A DNA stretch of 6,158 nucleotides from Promethearchaeota archaeon (GTDB lineage: Archaea > Asgardarchaeota > Lokiarchaeia > Sigynarchaeales > SOKP01). Below, piece after piece: positions 1 through 5,953 of the stretch; the first letter of the stretch is position 1, and the number at the start of each line of letters is the position of its first letter. Location: contig JAHLWT010000249.1 in the NCBI GenBank assembly GCA_019057775.1, forward strand, positions 1 to 6,158. Reading direction: 5' to 3'. The notes under the pieces were generated by a model. It saw only the letters and a list, made by a program, of their open reading frames with translations. It was not told the origin of the DNA and made no database searches. Made by a program: the position numbers and the translations under genes.

Positions 1-69
1 TCATTGAATTTTAAAGAACGAAAAAAGAACATTGTAAAGCCGAAACAAAAGGCCATCCGAAAGTTCTGA
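1..69 (+). other. Possible 3' tail of an upstream reading frame
   Basis: Frame 1 is open from the left edge for 22 codons and ends at TGA 67-69; the other two + frames close within the first 12 bases. The peptide is lysine/arginine rich and resembles nothing I recognise. It could be the C-terminus of a gene starting outside the window, and the hairpin at 57-83 overlapping its stop would then suit a gene end. In AT-rich DNA an open stretch this short also arises by chance, so support is weak. Confidence 0.2.
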
Positions 70-93
70 TATAGACTTTTCGGGGCGATTTTT
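57..93 (+). terminator. Imperfect hairpin followed by a short T run
   Basis: Bases 57-67 can pair with 73-83 in an 11-position stem (outer arm CCGAAA with TTTCGG, then one G-U wobble, one mismatch and three more pairs) around the loop GATAT. A five-T run follows at 89-93, after a five-base gap. It may be a weak intrinsic terminator for whatever lies upstream, insulating the first gene, or a leader structure of the first gene. The gap before the T run and the mismatch keep confidence low. Confidence 0.3.
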
Positions 94-126
94 ATGTTTT
101 TAAAAAGAATGGATATGTTCTAATAT

Positions 127-130
127 GGAG
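127..130 (+). promoter_or_regulatory. Ribosome-binding site deciding the start of the first gene
   Basis: GGAG lies six bases before ATG 137, ideal Shine-Dalgarno spacing. The earlier in-frame ATG at 125 has only a poor purine stretch upstream and would itself overlap this GGAG. I therefore place the start at 137. Confidence 0.55.
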
Positions 131-136
131 TGGGAT

Positions 137-799
137 ATGATTTTTAAAATTTTGGGATCTGTTTTGTTTTCAGTTGGCGGTGCTGGTGTTATATTTTGGG
201 CACTATCTAGCTGGCTAGGTAAAGTTTGGGCTAATAGGATATTAGAAAGTGACAGAGCAAGATATAGTCGTGAAATCGAAGGTATAAAGAAGGATTTTAA
301 TAAAGAATTAGCTTATTATAGAAACCAACTAGAACTTGCCAGATCAGCCTTGTCTAGATATTCGGAAAGTCAATTTAACTTGTATAATAAATTATGGACT
401 TCTTTATGTGATTTAAAAATTGCTGGTGATAAATTATGGGAAAAAGTAGATATTGATAGCTTATTAAATTTTTCAAAACAATTACGAAAAACAAAAGAGT
501 ATATAAGGAAAGGTTCTTTGCTAATAGAGGATGATCATTATACCCAATTGGCAGCCTTGCTTGATAAATTTGGTGATTATGAATTTGGCAAGAAGAAATT
601 GATAGAAATCAGGCGCGAAAATGCCAGTGCAAATGTACATACACGAGCTATAGCAGAATACACCGTTGTAGAAGATAATAAGGTACAGAAACAAAATTAT
701 GATAGGCTACTCTCAAAAATAGACGATTCTTTTAAAAAACAATTGAGAGGTGACTTTGAGAGGATTACCCCCTCGCGAACCGGAGCGGTTCGGAATTAG
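137..799 (+). CDS. Membrane-anchored coiled-coil protein of unknown function
   Basis: Unnamed protein of 220 residues from ATG 137 (224 from the upstream ATG 125). Residues about 2-26 form one hydrophobic helix rich in Gly, Val, Phe and Ile, with no cleavage site evident, so it is probably an uncleaved N-terminal anchor. Residues about 36-71 are a charged heptad-like stretch likely to form a coiled coil, and the rest looks helical and soluble. The layout of N-terminal helix, coiled coil, and a segment with YSESQF and LWTSLCDLK motifs resembles a group of uncharacterised membrane proteins I recall from bacterial accessory regions; no function is known to me. The last ten residues (TPSRTGAVRN) come from an abruptly GC-rich patch containing a palindrome and may not be part of the ancestral protein. 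The next gene begins 62 bases downstream on the same strand. A link with the SIR2 pair further down is possible but unproven. Confidence 0.8.
   Translation: MIFKILGSVLFSVGGAGVIFWALSSWLGKVWANRILESDRARYSREIEGIKKDFNKELAYYRNQLELARSALSRYSESQFNLYNKLWTSLCDLKIAGDKLWEKVDIDSLLNFSKQLRKTKEYIRKGSLLIEDDHYTQLAALLDKFGDYEFGKKKLIEIRRENASANVHTRAIAEYTVVEDNKVQKQNYDRLLSKIDDSFKKQLRGDFERITPSRTGAVRN
767..793. repeat. GC-rich palindromic element at the end of the first gene
   Basis: Bases 776-782 (CGAACCG) and 786-792 (CGGTTCG) are a perfect 7-bp inverted repeat around the triloop GAG. The surrounding 27 bases contain 20 G or C (74%), inside a gene whose sampled lines are 25-33% G+C. No T run follows, so it is not a standard intrinsic terminator. 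It looks like a short REP-type or other palindromic repeat that has landed on the 3' end of the gene and supplies its last codons and possibly its stop. It could also cap the 3' end of the message. Confidence 0.5.
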
Positions 800-861
800 T
801 AATTAAGGCTAAAGAATTTAGAGTTTCGGGTACAATCATCTTAGATAATGAGGATGTTTAA

Positions 862-1644
862 ATGCAGTGGAAGCTACAAAAAGATATGGATGTTGGAACT
901 AACAATCCTATTGTTGCACGATTGACAATTGGCCTATTTGACATAATAAAGTTTTCTTCCCTTTCTGATGAAAAAAAGGAAATGGTAAAGTCTAATTGTT
1001 ATGAGATTATGAAGCTGCTAGTTTTGGCTGAAAAGGTCGCAAAACCAATTATTGAAGAAATTACGAAGATTATCGAAGATATTAGAAAAAATGGAATTAA
1101 AACTCAATCAAATGGTCAATGTATAAATGTCCCTTCAGCAACGAAACTGGGGGAATCAAGAGCGTTTATAAAATATGCCAAGCAAACATTGCAAAAAGTC
1201 ACTGAAAATATTAATATTATTTATGACAAAAAGTATAGAGGGCCGTACTTTCATAAAATTCGCGACGATTTTATTTTAGAGTTTAGTAAAAACTTTGTTG
1301 TAACCAAACTTTTAATTGAAGATCAAGAATGGATTAAGAAAATAATTGATTTAAGAAACGAAGATGAGCATCCAAGGACAGGTAAAGCTTTTTGTAATAA
1401 TTTTGATATTAAAACAGATGCAGGCGGAAAATTTGTTGTAATTCTGCCTACATTTTTTGAAGGGACACAAATTGGTAATGCTTTAGAAGTATATAGCCAC
1501 AACTTGCTAACTTTTACAGAAGAGATAACAGCATATTCTTTAGAAAAGTTTTTTCCTGAAATCACAACTATTTATGAATTACCAGAAGATCAACGCAATC
1601 CTGAAATGCCGATACGATTTAGAATAGGGTTAAAACAGAAATAA
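862..1644 (+). CDS. Hypothetical protein with a HEPN-like R-x4-H motif
   Basis: I do not recognise this 260-residue protein. The start is supported by GAGG at 850-853, eight bases before the ATG. It is soluble, with no signal peptide or membrane segment. Residues about 35-78 and 98-160 look strongly helical. Residues 162-171 read IDLRNEDEHP, in which R165 and H170 give the R-x4-H spacing seen at the active site of HEPN-superfamily ribonucleases (Rx4-6H after a helix). The residues after this are more mixed, with possible strands near 188-197 and a Pro-rich end. Assignment to HEPN rests on this short motif alone and is tentative; a non-catalytic helical protein is equally possible. The ORF is AT-rich (14 of 60 G+C in a sampled line, 1201-1260). 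The following small gene starts 45 bases downstream on the same strand, so the two could be co-transcribed. Confidence 0.8.
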   Translation: MQWKLQKDMDVGTNNPIVARLTIGLFDIIKFSSLSDEKKEMVKSNCYEIMKLLVLAEKVAKPIIEEITKIIEDIRKNGIKTQSNGQCINVPSATKLGESRAFIKYAKQTLQKVTENINIIYDKKYRGPYFHKIRDDFILEFSKNFVVTKLLIEDQEWIKKIIDLRNEDEHPRTGKAFCNNFDIKTDAGGKFVVILPTFFEGTQIGNALEVYSHNLLTFTEEITAYSLEKFFPEITTIYELPEDQRNPEMPIRFRIGLKQK

Positions 1645-1647
1645 ATA

Positions 1648-1662
1648 TTATAGTTTCTATAA
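1648..1662 (+). other. Small hairpin between the second and third genes
   Basis: TTATAG (1648-1653) and CTATAA (1657-1662) form a perfect 6-bp inverted repeat around TTT, just after the stop of the 260-aa gene. It is A/T rich and weak, with no T run after it, so I do not call it a terminator. It might be a processing or pausing site, or chance. Confidence 0.2.
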
Positions 1663-1677
1663 CAAAGGTCTGATTAA

Positions 1678-1682
1678 GGAGG
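1678..1682 (+). promoter_or_regulatory. Strong ribosome-binding site that fixes the start of the third gene
   Basis: GGAGG, within AAGGAGGG (1676-1683), is a near-consensus Shine-Dalgarno. The first in-frame ATG at 1684 directly abuts it and is too close to be used. ATG 1690 lies seven bases beyond GGAGG, which is ideal. The gene is therefore annotated from 1690, removing two residues from the longest reading. Confidence 0.75.
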
Positions 1683-1689
1683 GATGAAA

Positions 1690-1941
1690 ATGGTTAAAGT
1701 GAAAGATGTTGAAACAGCAACCAGGAATTACGCTAAAAAATCACTAATGACTTTTTTAGAGGGTGGAAAATACGCTAAAGATAAAAAGCCTCGGAGCCTA
1801 AACTGGATAATTGGTATTATAAAAAGCTCTGGGGTTAAAGAGGAAAGATTAGAAAAAATATTTAGCGAATTAGAAAATTATGGAGACAGAGATCTTTTCA
1901 AACTTGTTTTAGAAAAATGTAAAAAAGAAAGTTTGCTATGA
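1690..1941 (+). CDS. Small hypothetical protein, 83 aa
   Basis: Unrecognised small basic protein of 83 residues. The ribosome-binding site is the strongest in the window, which argues that this is a real and well-translated gene. The sequence is lysine rich and probably mostly helical: a helix near residues 5-24, a basic linker (YAKDKKPRS), then helices about 38-46 and 50-80. There are no cysteine clusters, membrane segments or recognisable catalytic motifs. It could be a small nucleic-acid-binding protein, a partner or antitoxin of the preceding 260-aa protein, or an accessory part of the SIR2 pair downstream. Nothing in the sequence chooses between these. Its stop codon overlaps a possible mini-ORF start in an ATGA quartet (1938-1941). 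Confidence 0.7.
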   Translation: MVKVKDVETATRNYAKKSLMTFLEGGKYAKDKKPRSLNWIIGIIKSSGVKEERLEKIFSELENYGDRDLFKLVLEKCKKESLL

Positions 1942-1994
1942 GGGAAAATATAAGCGTCAAAGCTATTAGGAAAAATAGCCAGTCAGAAGGTTGA
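1938..1994 (+). other. Possible 18-codon mini-ORF overlapping the preceding stop
   Basis: ATG 1938 shares an ATGA quartet with the stop of the 83-aa gene and reads 18 codons to TGA 1992-1994, twelve bases before the SIR2-like start. It is in the same frame as the SIR2-like gene, separated by that TGA and TAA 2001-2003. It could be a coupling leader bringing terminating ribosomes to the poorly equipped SIR2 start, or the decayed remnant of a longer N-terminus, or chance. The peptide resembles nothing I know. Confidence 0.2.
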
Positions 1995-2006
1995 AAAAAA
2001 TAATCT

Positions 2007-2981
2007 ATGGATTTATTTTCTAGAAAACTAAAAATTATTACATGGCCAAGAGATAAATATAAAGATGAATATTTAAAATTGGCTAGTGAATTAAATTCTG
2101 TCGAACCATATGCATTATTTATCGGTGCAGGTATATCAAAGAATCCATATCCTGATTGGCGGGAGTTAGTAGAGTTTATTTCTTCTGAAATATCAGTTAG
2201 GCTTACAATTGAAGAGGAAAGTGATAAGGCGTCGTATGGACCACAGATATTGGAAAAATGTAGAGCCAAGGATCATAAACGTTTTTATTCAATACTAAGA
2301 GAAAAATTTAGCCCCAAGGGTAAAATAGAATATAAACCTTTGCATTTAGATTTATTAACTCTTCCCTTAGTGGGGTTCATAACGACTAACATAGATACCT
2401 GTTTACTTAAAGCGGCGACACGGCTTACTGGAAAAAGTAAGTTAAATGGTTTTTACTACTACCCAGATCATCTGCCTTCCGCTGAATTAAAAAACCGAAA
2501 TTTATTCCACATACACGGAGTTGCAATAAATCATAATGATGAGGATACAATTGAACGTACAATTTTGACCGGATCTGATTATGAAAATGGCTATCCATGT
2601 AAAATTGAGCCATTCTTATTGTCTGCCTTCAATGATGTTTGTATTGTATTCATTGGATTTTCACTAAGAGATCCAGCGATTCAAAGGGTTCTTGAAATTT
2701 GCAAAAAATATCAGGAAGAGTTGGAAAAACTAACTATTTCTCGGACGAGTAAATCCGTAAATCGTTATATTTTCTTACAATCAATTTATAGAATAGATTC
2801 AGAACGCAGAATTATTAGCAAGGACGAGCAAGCAGAAGATAAAGTAGATGAGAAATTTCTCAATACTTATAATCTGCATGTCATCCGTTATCACTCTTAT
2901 TACATGGCTGAGCACACGGAATTAAATAACATTATAAATAATTTAATAATCAAAACAGAAAAAACAAAATTCGGAGGCTAA
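2007..2981 (+). CDS. SIR2-like NAD-binding protein, probable NADase defence effector
   Basis: A 324-residue protein of the SIR2-like (SIR2_2 type) Rossmann family. Visible motifs in order: GAGIS at 40-44 (NAD-binding loop) followed by PDWRELV at 49-55; TTNID at 126-130 with N128 and D130; FHIHG at 167-171 with the catalytic-type H170; and FIGFSLRD at 215-222 (second nucleotide loop). The C-terminal 100 residues end in a YHSYYMAEH segment like the usual tail of the family. No zinc-binding cysteine quartet is seen, so it is not a classical sirtuin deacetylase. In defence relatives such as ThsA and DSR2 the equivalent Asn and His are needed for NAD+ hydrolysis, and both are present here with similar spacing. 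I infer a cytosolic NADase that would deplete NAD+ when activated. In-frame TAA at 2001 makes ATG 2007 the first possible start. Its Shine-Dalgarno is poor (AAGG at 1987-1990, 16 bases away), which suggests restrained or coupled translation. The partner gene follows after 4 bases. Confidence 0.88.
   Translation: MDLFSRKLKIITWPRDKYKDEYLKLASELNSVEPYALFIGAGISKNPYPDWRELVEFISSEISVRLTIEEESDKASYGPQILEKCRAKDHKRFYSILREKFSPKGKIEYKPLHLDLLTLPLVGFITTNIDTCLLKAATRLTGKSKLNGFYYYPDHLPSAELKNRNLFHIHGVAINHNDEDTIERTILTGSDYENGYPCKIEPFLLSAFNDVCIVFIGFSLRDPAIQRVLEICKKYQEELEKLTISRTSKSVNRYIFLQSIYRIDSERRIISKDEQAEDKVDEKFLNTYNLHVIRYHSYYMAEHTELNNIINNLIIKTEKTKFGG
2973..2977 (+). promoter_or_regulatory. Ribosome-binding site of the 959-aa gene, inside the SIR2-like gene
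   Basis: GGAGG lies eight bases before ATG 2986 and within the last codons of the SIR2-like gene, whose stop is TAA 2979-2981. This arrangement couples translation of the two genes. The putative sensor has a much better site than the SIR2-like effector, so it may be made in excess over it. Confidence 0.75.
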
Positions 2982-2985
2982 AGTT

Positions 2986-5865
2986 ATGGAAAGTGATTTT
3001 TATTCAAAAGTTAAAATAATAGATGACCTTAAATTAGCTCTAATCCCCACAGAAGATGAAAAAAATGAAATACTAGGAAACATAAGTTCATTTGAATATT
3101 ATGAAAGATATTTCTTTCAGCATTTCGATAATGAGAATTGGTTTGATTACTTAGAGCGAAGTAAAGTTTTTGATAATATTAAGGAACCCCGATTAACAGA
3201 GGACGGCCAATATATCCAATTTCCTCGTTGGTGGCCAGGGGAATATTTAGTTAAGGTCGTCAACAAAATTCCGGATAAAGTTTTTAGAGTATTGAAGAAG
3301 GTAAAAACAGATAATCGTTCCGTGCTTGATGGTTGCATGCACGCGATTTTAAATATGCCTAATGGATTTTTGGTGAAAAATAGCAAGGAAATAGTGGTCT
3401 TAATCGATAGGTGGCTTGACTCAAAATATATTGGCTTTATTCATGACAGGACAATAGAATTGTTCAGAAGGTATGCTGATCTGGGATTTTTTAAAGGAGC
3501 ATGCGAATTATTAAATATTCTGAGTAAAATTAAGAAGGAGAGAGAAGAGGATATTAGATTTAGATTTGAGACATATTATTATAAAGAATTAGTTAAGAAG
3601 CATCTGCCGAAACTTATAGAAAATAGTCCTGCCGAAGTTCTAGATATTATTGAGAAACATTTGAAGGATGCCCTGTACAAGGAAAGCAAAGATAAGAGTT
3701 CAGATGATTTCTCGTCTATTTGGCGACCTTCCATAGAGGATAATCCGCAAAATTGGAGGCACGATGAGATAAAAGATATTCTCTCAGAAGTTTTAAGAGA
3801 TACCTTATATAAAATTTCCCAAATACAGGCTCAAACGGTTAGCAAAATTATTGAAAGATATTTAAAAGAACACTATTCAATTTTTAGGCGATTGGCTATA
3901 CATATCATAAGAATAGGTAATTTCAATGACTTGGCAGAGACCTTACTTACCGATAGAAACAATTTGGGAAAGTCCGAAATCTATCACGAGTTCTTTAAAT
4001 TGGTGGGAGATAAATTTGGAATATTGAATCCAGAACAGAAGAGGCAGTTCGTGAGTTGGATAGTAGAAGGTCCCATTAAAGAGAGGACAGAAGATGAGGA
4101 GGAATTTAAGCGTTATAAGAGGCCCTGGCAGGCAATACGGTTGTTGATGATAAAAGAGTATTTGGATATAGATGAAGATTTAGAGGAATTTAGATATTTA
4201 CTTGATGAGTATAAAGATGAATTTGTGCTAATAGAGCACCCTGCTTTCTTAACGTACCACACGTCTCTGGTTGGCCTAACAAGTCCATTAACTAAAGAGC
4301 AAATAGCAGAAATGACTCCTAAAGAGTTTATTCAATGGATTAAAAACAATCTTCAGCCACCATATGAGATAATGGCACCTTCTCCAGAAGGGCTGTCAAG
4401 GATATTTCAGGAGGTTGTCAGAGAAAATCCCCAGCCTTACGCAGCTGCGGCAGAACAATTTTTAGATGAGAAAATTTGCCCAGTATATCTCAGCGGTCTT
4501 ATTAGAGGATTGGAGAATACTGTAAAGGAAGGTAAAAGATTTGAATTAGAATCTGTGCTTAAATTTATTGAGGACCCTCTAAAGTTTCACCCAGAACCTG
4601 AAGTAAGGTCAAAACACGATGAGTTCAATATTGGCCGATATACTTGGTTTAGAGGGGCTATATCCAGTTTCATTGAAACATTAGCCAAGAAAGATGAACT
4701 AGTTTTGAGTGAAGATATCATGAATAGAACACAGAAAGTTCTCGTCCAGTTAATAGAAAAAGAAGAAGACCCTACTGAGGAATCGGAGAAAAAATATGGA
4801 CCAAATAATATAGATTACGTTACTTATTGTATTAATTCCAGTCGAGGCAAAGCAATGCATGCCTTGATGCACCATGCCTTACGCAGAGCACGAATGCGAC
4901 CAGAAGAAGAGAAAAGGAAAGAAGAAGGTAAAGGACCGTTTCCGCCCGGAGAGAGAATGGATTTGTATAAGGCTTTCTTCTCGAAAAGGCTCGATGATGA
5001 GACTAGCCCCTCAGTGCAATCAAGTTACGGCGAATTTTTGCCATATCTTTTCTATCTTGACCAAGAATGGGTTAGGGAGATGAAAGAAGAAGAGAAACTG
5101 TTTCCACAATCCGAAGAAAAAAGTAAGTTCTGGGAGGCACATTGGCAGAGCTATGTTGGATTCAATGACTTTTATGGCCAAATATACGCCCTATTAAAAG
5201 AGGAATATAAAAGAGCTGTTAGTAGATTGGTGGATGGTGAAGAAGGGAAAAAGCAGCAAGAGCGTTACGGTGAGCGGTTGGCTGAACATCTAATGATTGC
5301 TTATTGGAAAAAGTTGGAAGAAATAGGAAAAGATGGAGAAATGCTGAATATATTCTTTAACAAGGCGCCTGTAAGACTAAGGGGTCACGCGATTTGGTTT
5401 TTAGCTAATGTGATTAAAGAGGTTAAACTTTCGAAAGAGTCAGATGAGTGGAAAAGGCTCAAGGCTTTATGGGAAAATAGAGTGAGAAAGGCTAGGGATG
5501 GAGAATTAGCTCATTTTGTAAGATGGCTTAAATATTGTCCTGAGGATCTAGACGATATATTTCATCTGGTTAAACCCATAATTCCTCATTTGCATTTGGG
5601 TCACGAAGAAAAAGATTTGTTAGAATACATTAATGAAAAAATTGAAACTAATCCAAGAAATGCTCTTATTTTCATAAATGAATTATTTAACATAGAAGAA
5701 TCACTCATACATATTCATTTTAGACTCGACTTAGTAAAAACCATCTTAACAAAAGCCAGAAAATATAAGGACCTCCATGAGGTGGCTAGTAGGGTTAATC
5801 AAGCGATAAACCGGCTCGGTGAAATGGGATATTATGACCTTAGGGACTTGCTTGTGGAAACATAA
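2986..5865 (+). CDS. Large helical protein, putative sensor/regulatory partner of the SIR2-like protein
   Basis: A 959-residue, highly charged cytosolic protein without signal peptide, membrane segment or Walker A loop (no GxxxxGK[ST]). Most of it looks like irregular helical repeats, of the kind used as sensor or scaffold arms. Distinct blocks are a Trp-rich stretch at 77-86 (IQFPRWWPGE), a conserved-looking region at 616-633 (INSSRGKAMHALMHHALR), FLPYLFYLDQEWV at 684-696, and WEAHWQSYVGFN at 716-727. The last, about 795-900, holds RLRGHAIWFLA, LWENR and ELAHFVRWL, and resembles my recollection of DUF4020-type C-terminal domains that occur with SIR2-like domains and in other large defence proteins; this was not verified by alignment. 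A highly charged linker sits at 635-655. It begins four bases after the SIR2-like gene, so the two products probably work together, this one likely detecting a phage or stress signal and controlling NADase activity. Together they total 1283 residues, about the size of fused single-chain SIR2 defence proteins. It ends in tandem stops (TAA TAA, 5863-5868). Confidence 0.85.
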   Translation: MESDFYSKVKIIDDLKLALIPTEDEKNEILGNISSFEYYERYFFQHFDNENWFDYLERSKVFDNIKEPRLTEDGQYIQFPRWWPGEYLVKVVNKIPDKVFRVLKKVKTDNRSVLDGCMHAILNMPNGFLVKNSKEIVVLIDRWLDSKYIGFIHDRTIELFRRYADLGFFKGACELLNILSKIKKEREEDIRFRFETYYYKELVKKHLPKLIENSPAEVLDIIEKHLKDALYKESKDKSSDDFSSIWRPSIEDNPQNWRHDEIKDILSEVLRDTLYKISQIQAQTVSKIIERYLKEHYSIFRRLAIHIIRIGNFNDLAETLLTDRNNLGKSEIYHEFFKLVGDKFGILNPEQKRQFVSWIVEGPIKERTEDEEEFKRYKRPWQAIRLLMIKEYLDIDEDLEEFRYLLDEYKDEFVLIEHPAFLTYHTSLVGLTSPLTKEQIAEMTPKEFIQWIKNNLQPPYEIMAPSPEGLSRIFQEVVRENPQPYAAAAEQFLDEKICPVYLSGLIRGLENTVKEGKRFELESVLKFIEDPLKFHPEPEVRSKHDEFNIGRYTWFRGAISSFIETLAKKDELVLSEDIMNRTQKVLVQLIEKEEDPTEESEKKYGPNNIDYVTYCINSSRGKAMHALMHHALRRARMRPEEEKRKEEGKGPFPPGERMDLYKAFFSKRLDDETSPSVQSSYGEFLPYLFYLDQEWVREMKEEEKLFPQSEEKSKFWEAHWQSYVGFNDFYGQIYALLKEEYKRAVSRLVDGEEGKKQQERYGERLAEHLMIAYWKKLEEIGKDGEMLNIFFNKAPVRLRGHAIWFLANVIKEVKLSKESDEWKRLKALWENRVRKARDGELAHFVRWLKYCPEDLDDIFHLVKPIIPHLHLGHEEKDLLEYINEKIETNPRNALIFINELFNIEESLIHIHFRLDLVKTILTKARKYKDLHEVASRVNQAINRLGEMGYYDLRDLLVET

Positions 5866-5868
5866 TAA

Positions 5869-5927
5869 AATATATTGCAAGAGATAATAATTAATTATAC
5901 ATTGTAGCTGTTTTTGGGCAATATATT
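5869..5927. repeat. 10-bp inverted repeat flanking the intergenic region before miaB
   Basis: AATATATTGC (5869-5878) and GCAATATATT (5918-5927) are exact reverse complements separated by 39 bases. Between them lies a perfect 12-bp AT palindrome, ATAATTAATTAT (5887-5898). The arms begin four bases after the stop of the 959-aa gene. There is no compact hairpin with a T run, so this is not a typical intrinsic terminator. It may be a paired operator, a long-loop terminator structure, or the boundary scar of an inserted block. Confidence 0.4.
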
Positions 5928-5953
5928 AGCAAAGCAAAGAGAAGAAAGTAAAA

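Noticed and set aside
13..30. AAAGAAC repeated at 13-19 and 24-30
   Set aside because: Only two short A-rich copies; not distinguishable from chance.
800..861. TACAAT (831-836) or GATAAT (844-849) as promoter -10 boxes for the 260-aa gene
   Set aside because: No acceptable -35 element lies 16-18 bases upstream of either, and such hexamers are common in AT-rich DNA.
1898..2269. 123-codon minus-strand frame with hydrophobic stretches
   Set aside because: It overlaps the SIR2-like N-terminus including the GAGIS motif; its hydrophobicity comes from reading A-rich coding DNA in reverse.
3955..3981. NNLGKSE in the large protein as a possible Walker A loop
   Set aside because: It lacks the GxxxxGK[ST] spacing and the preceding hydrophobic strand.
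4874..5083. 69-codon + strand frame inside the 959-aa gene
   Set aside because: It lies wholly within the large gene in another frame, with a Lys/Arg-rich low-complexity start and no ribosome-binding site of note.
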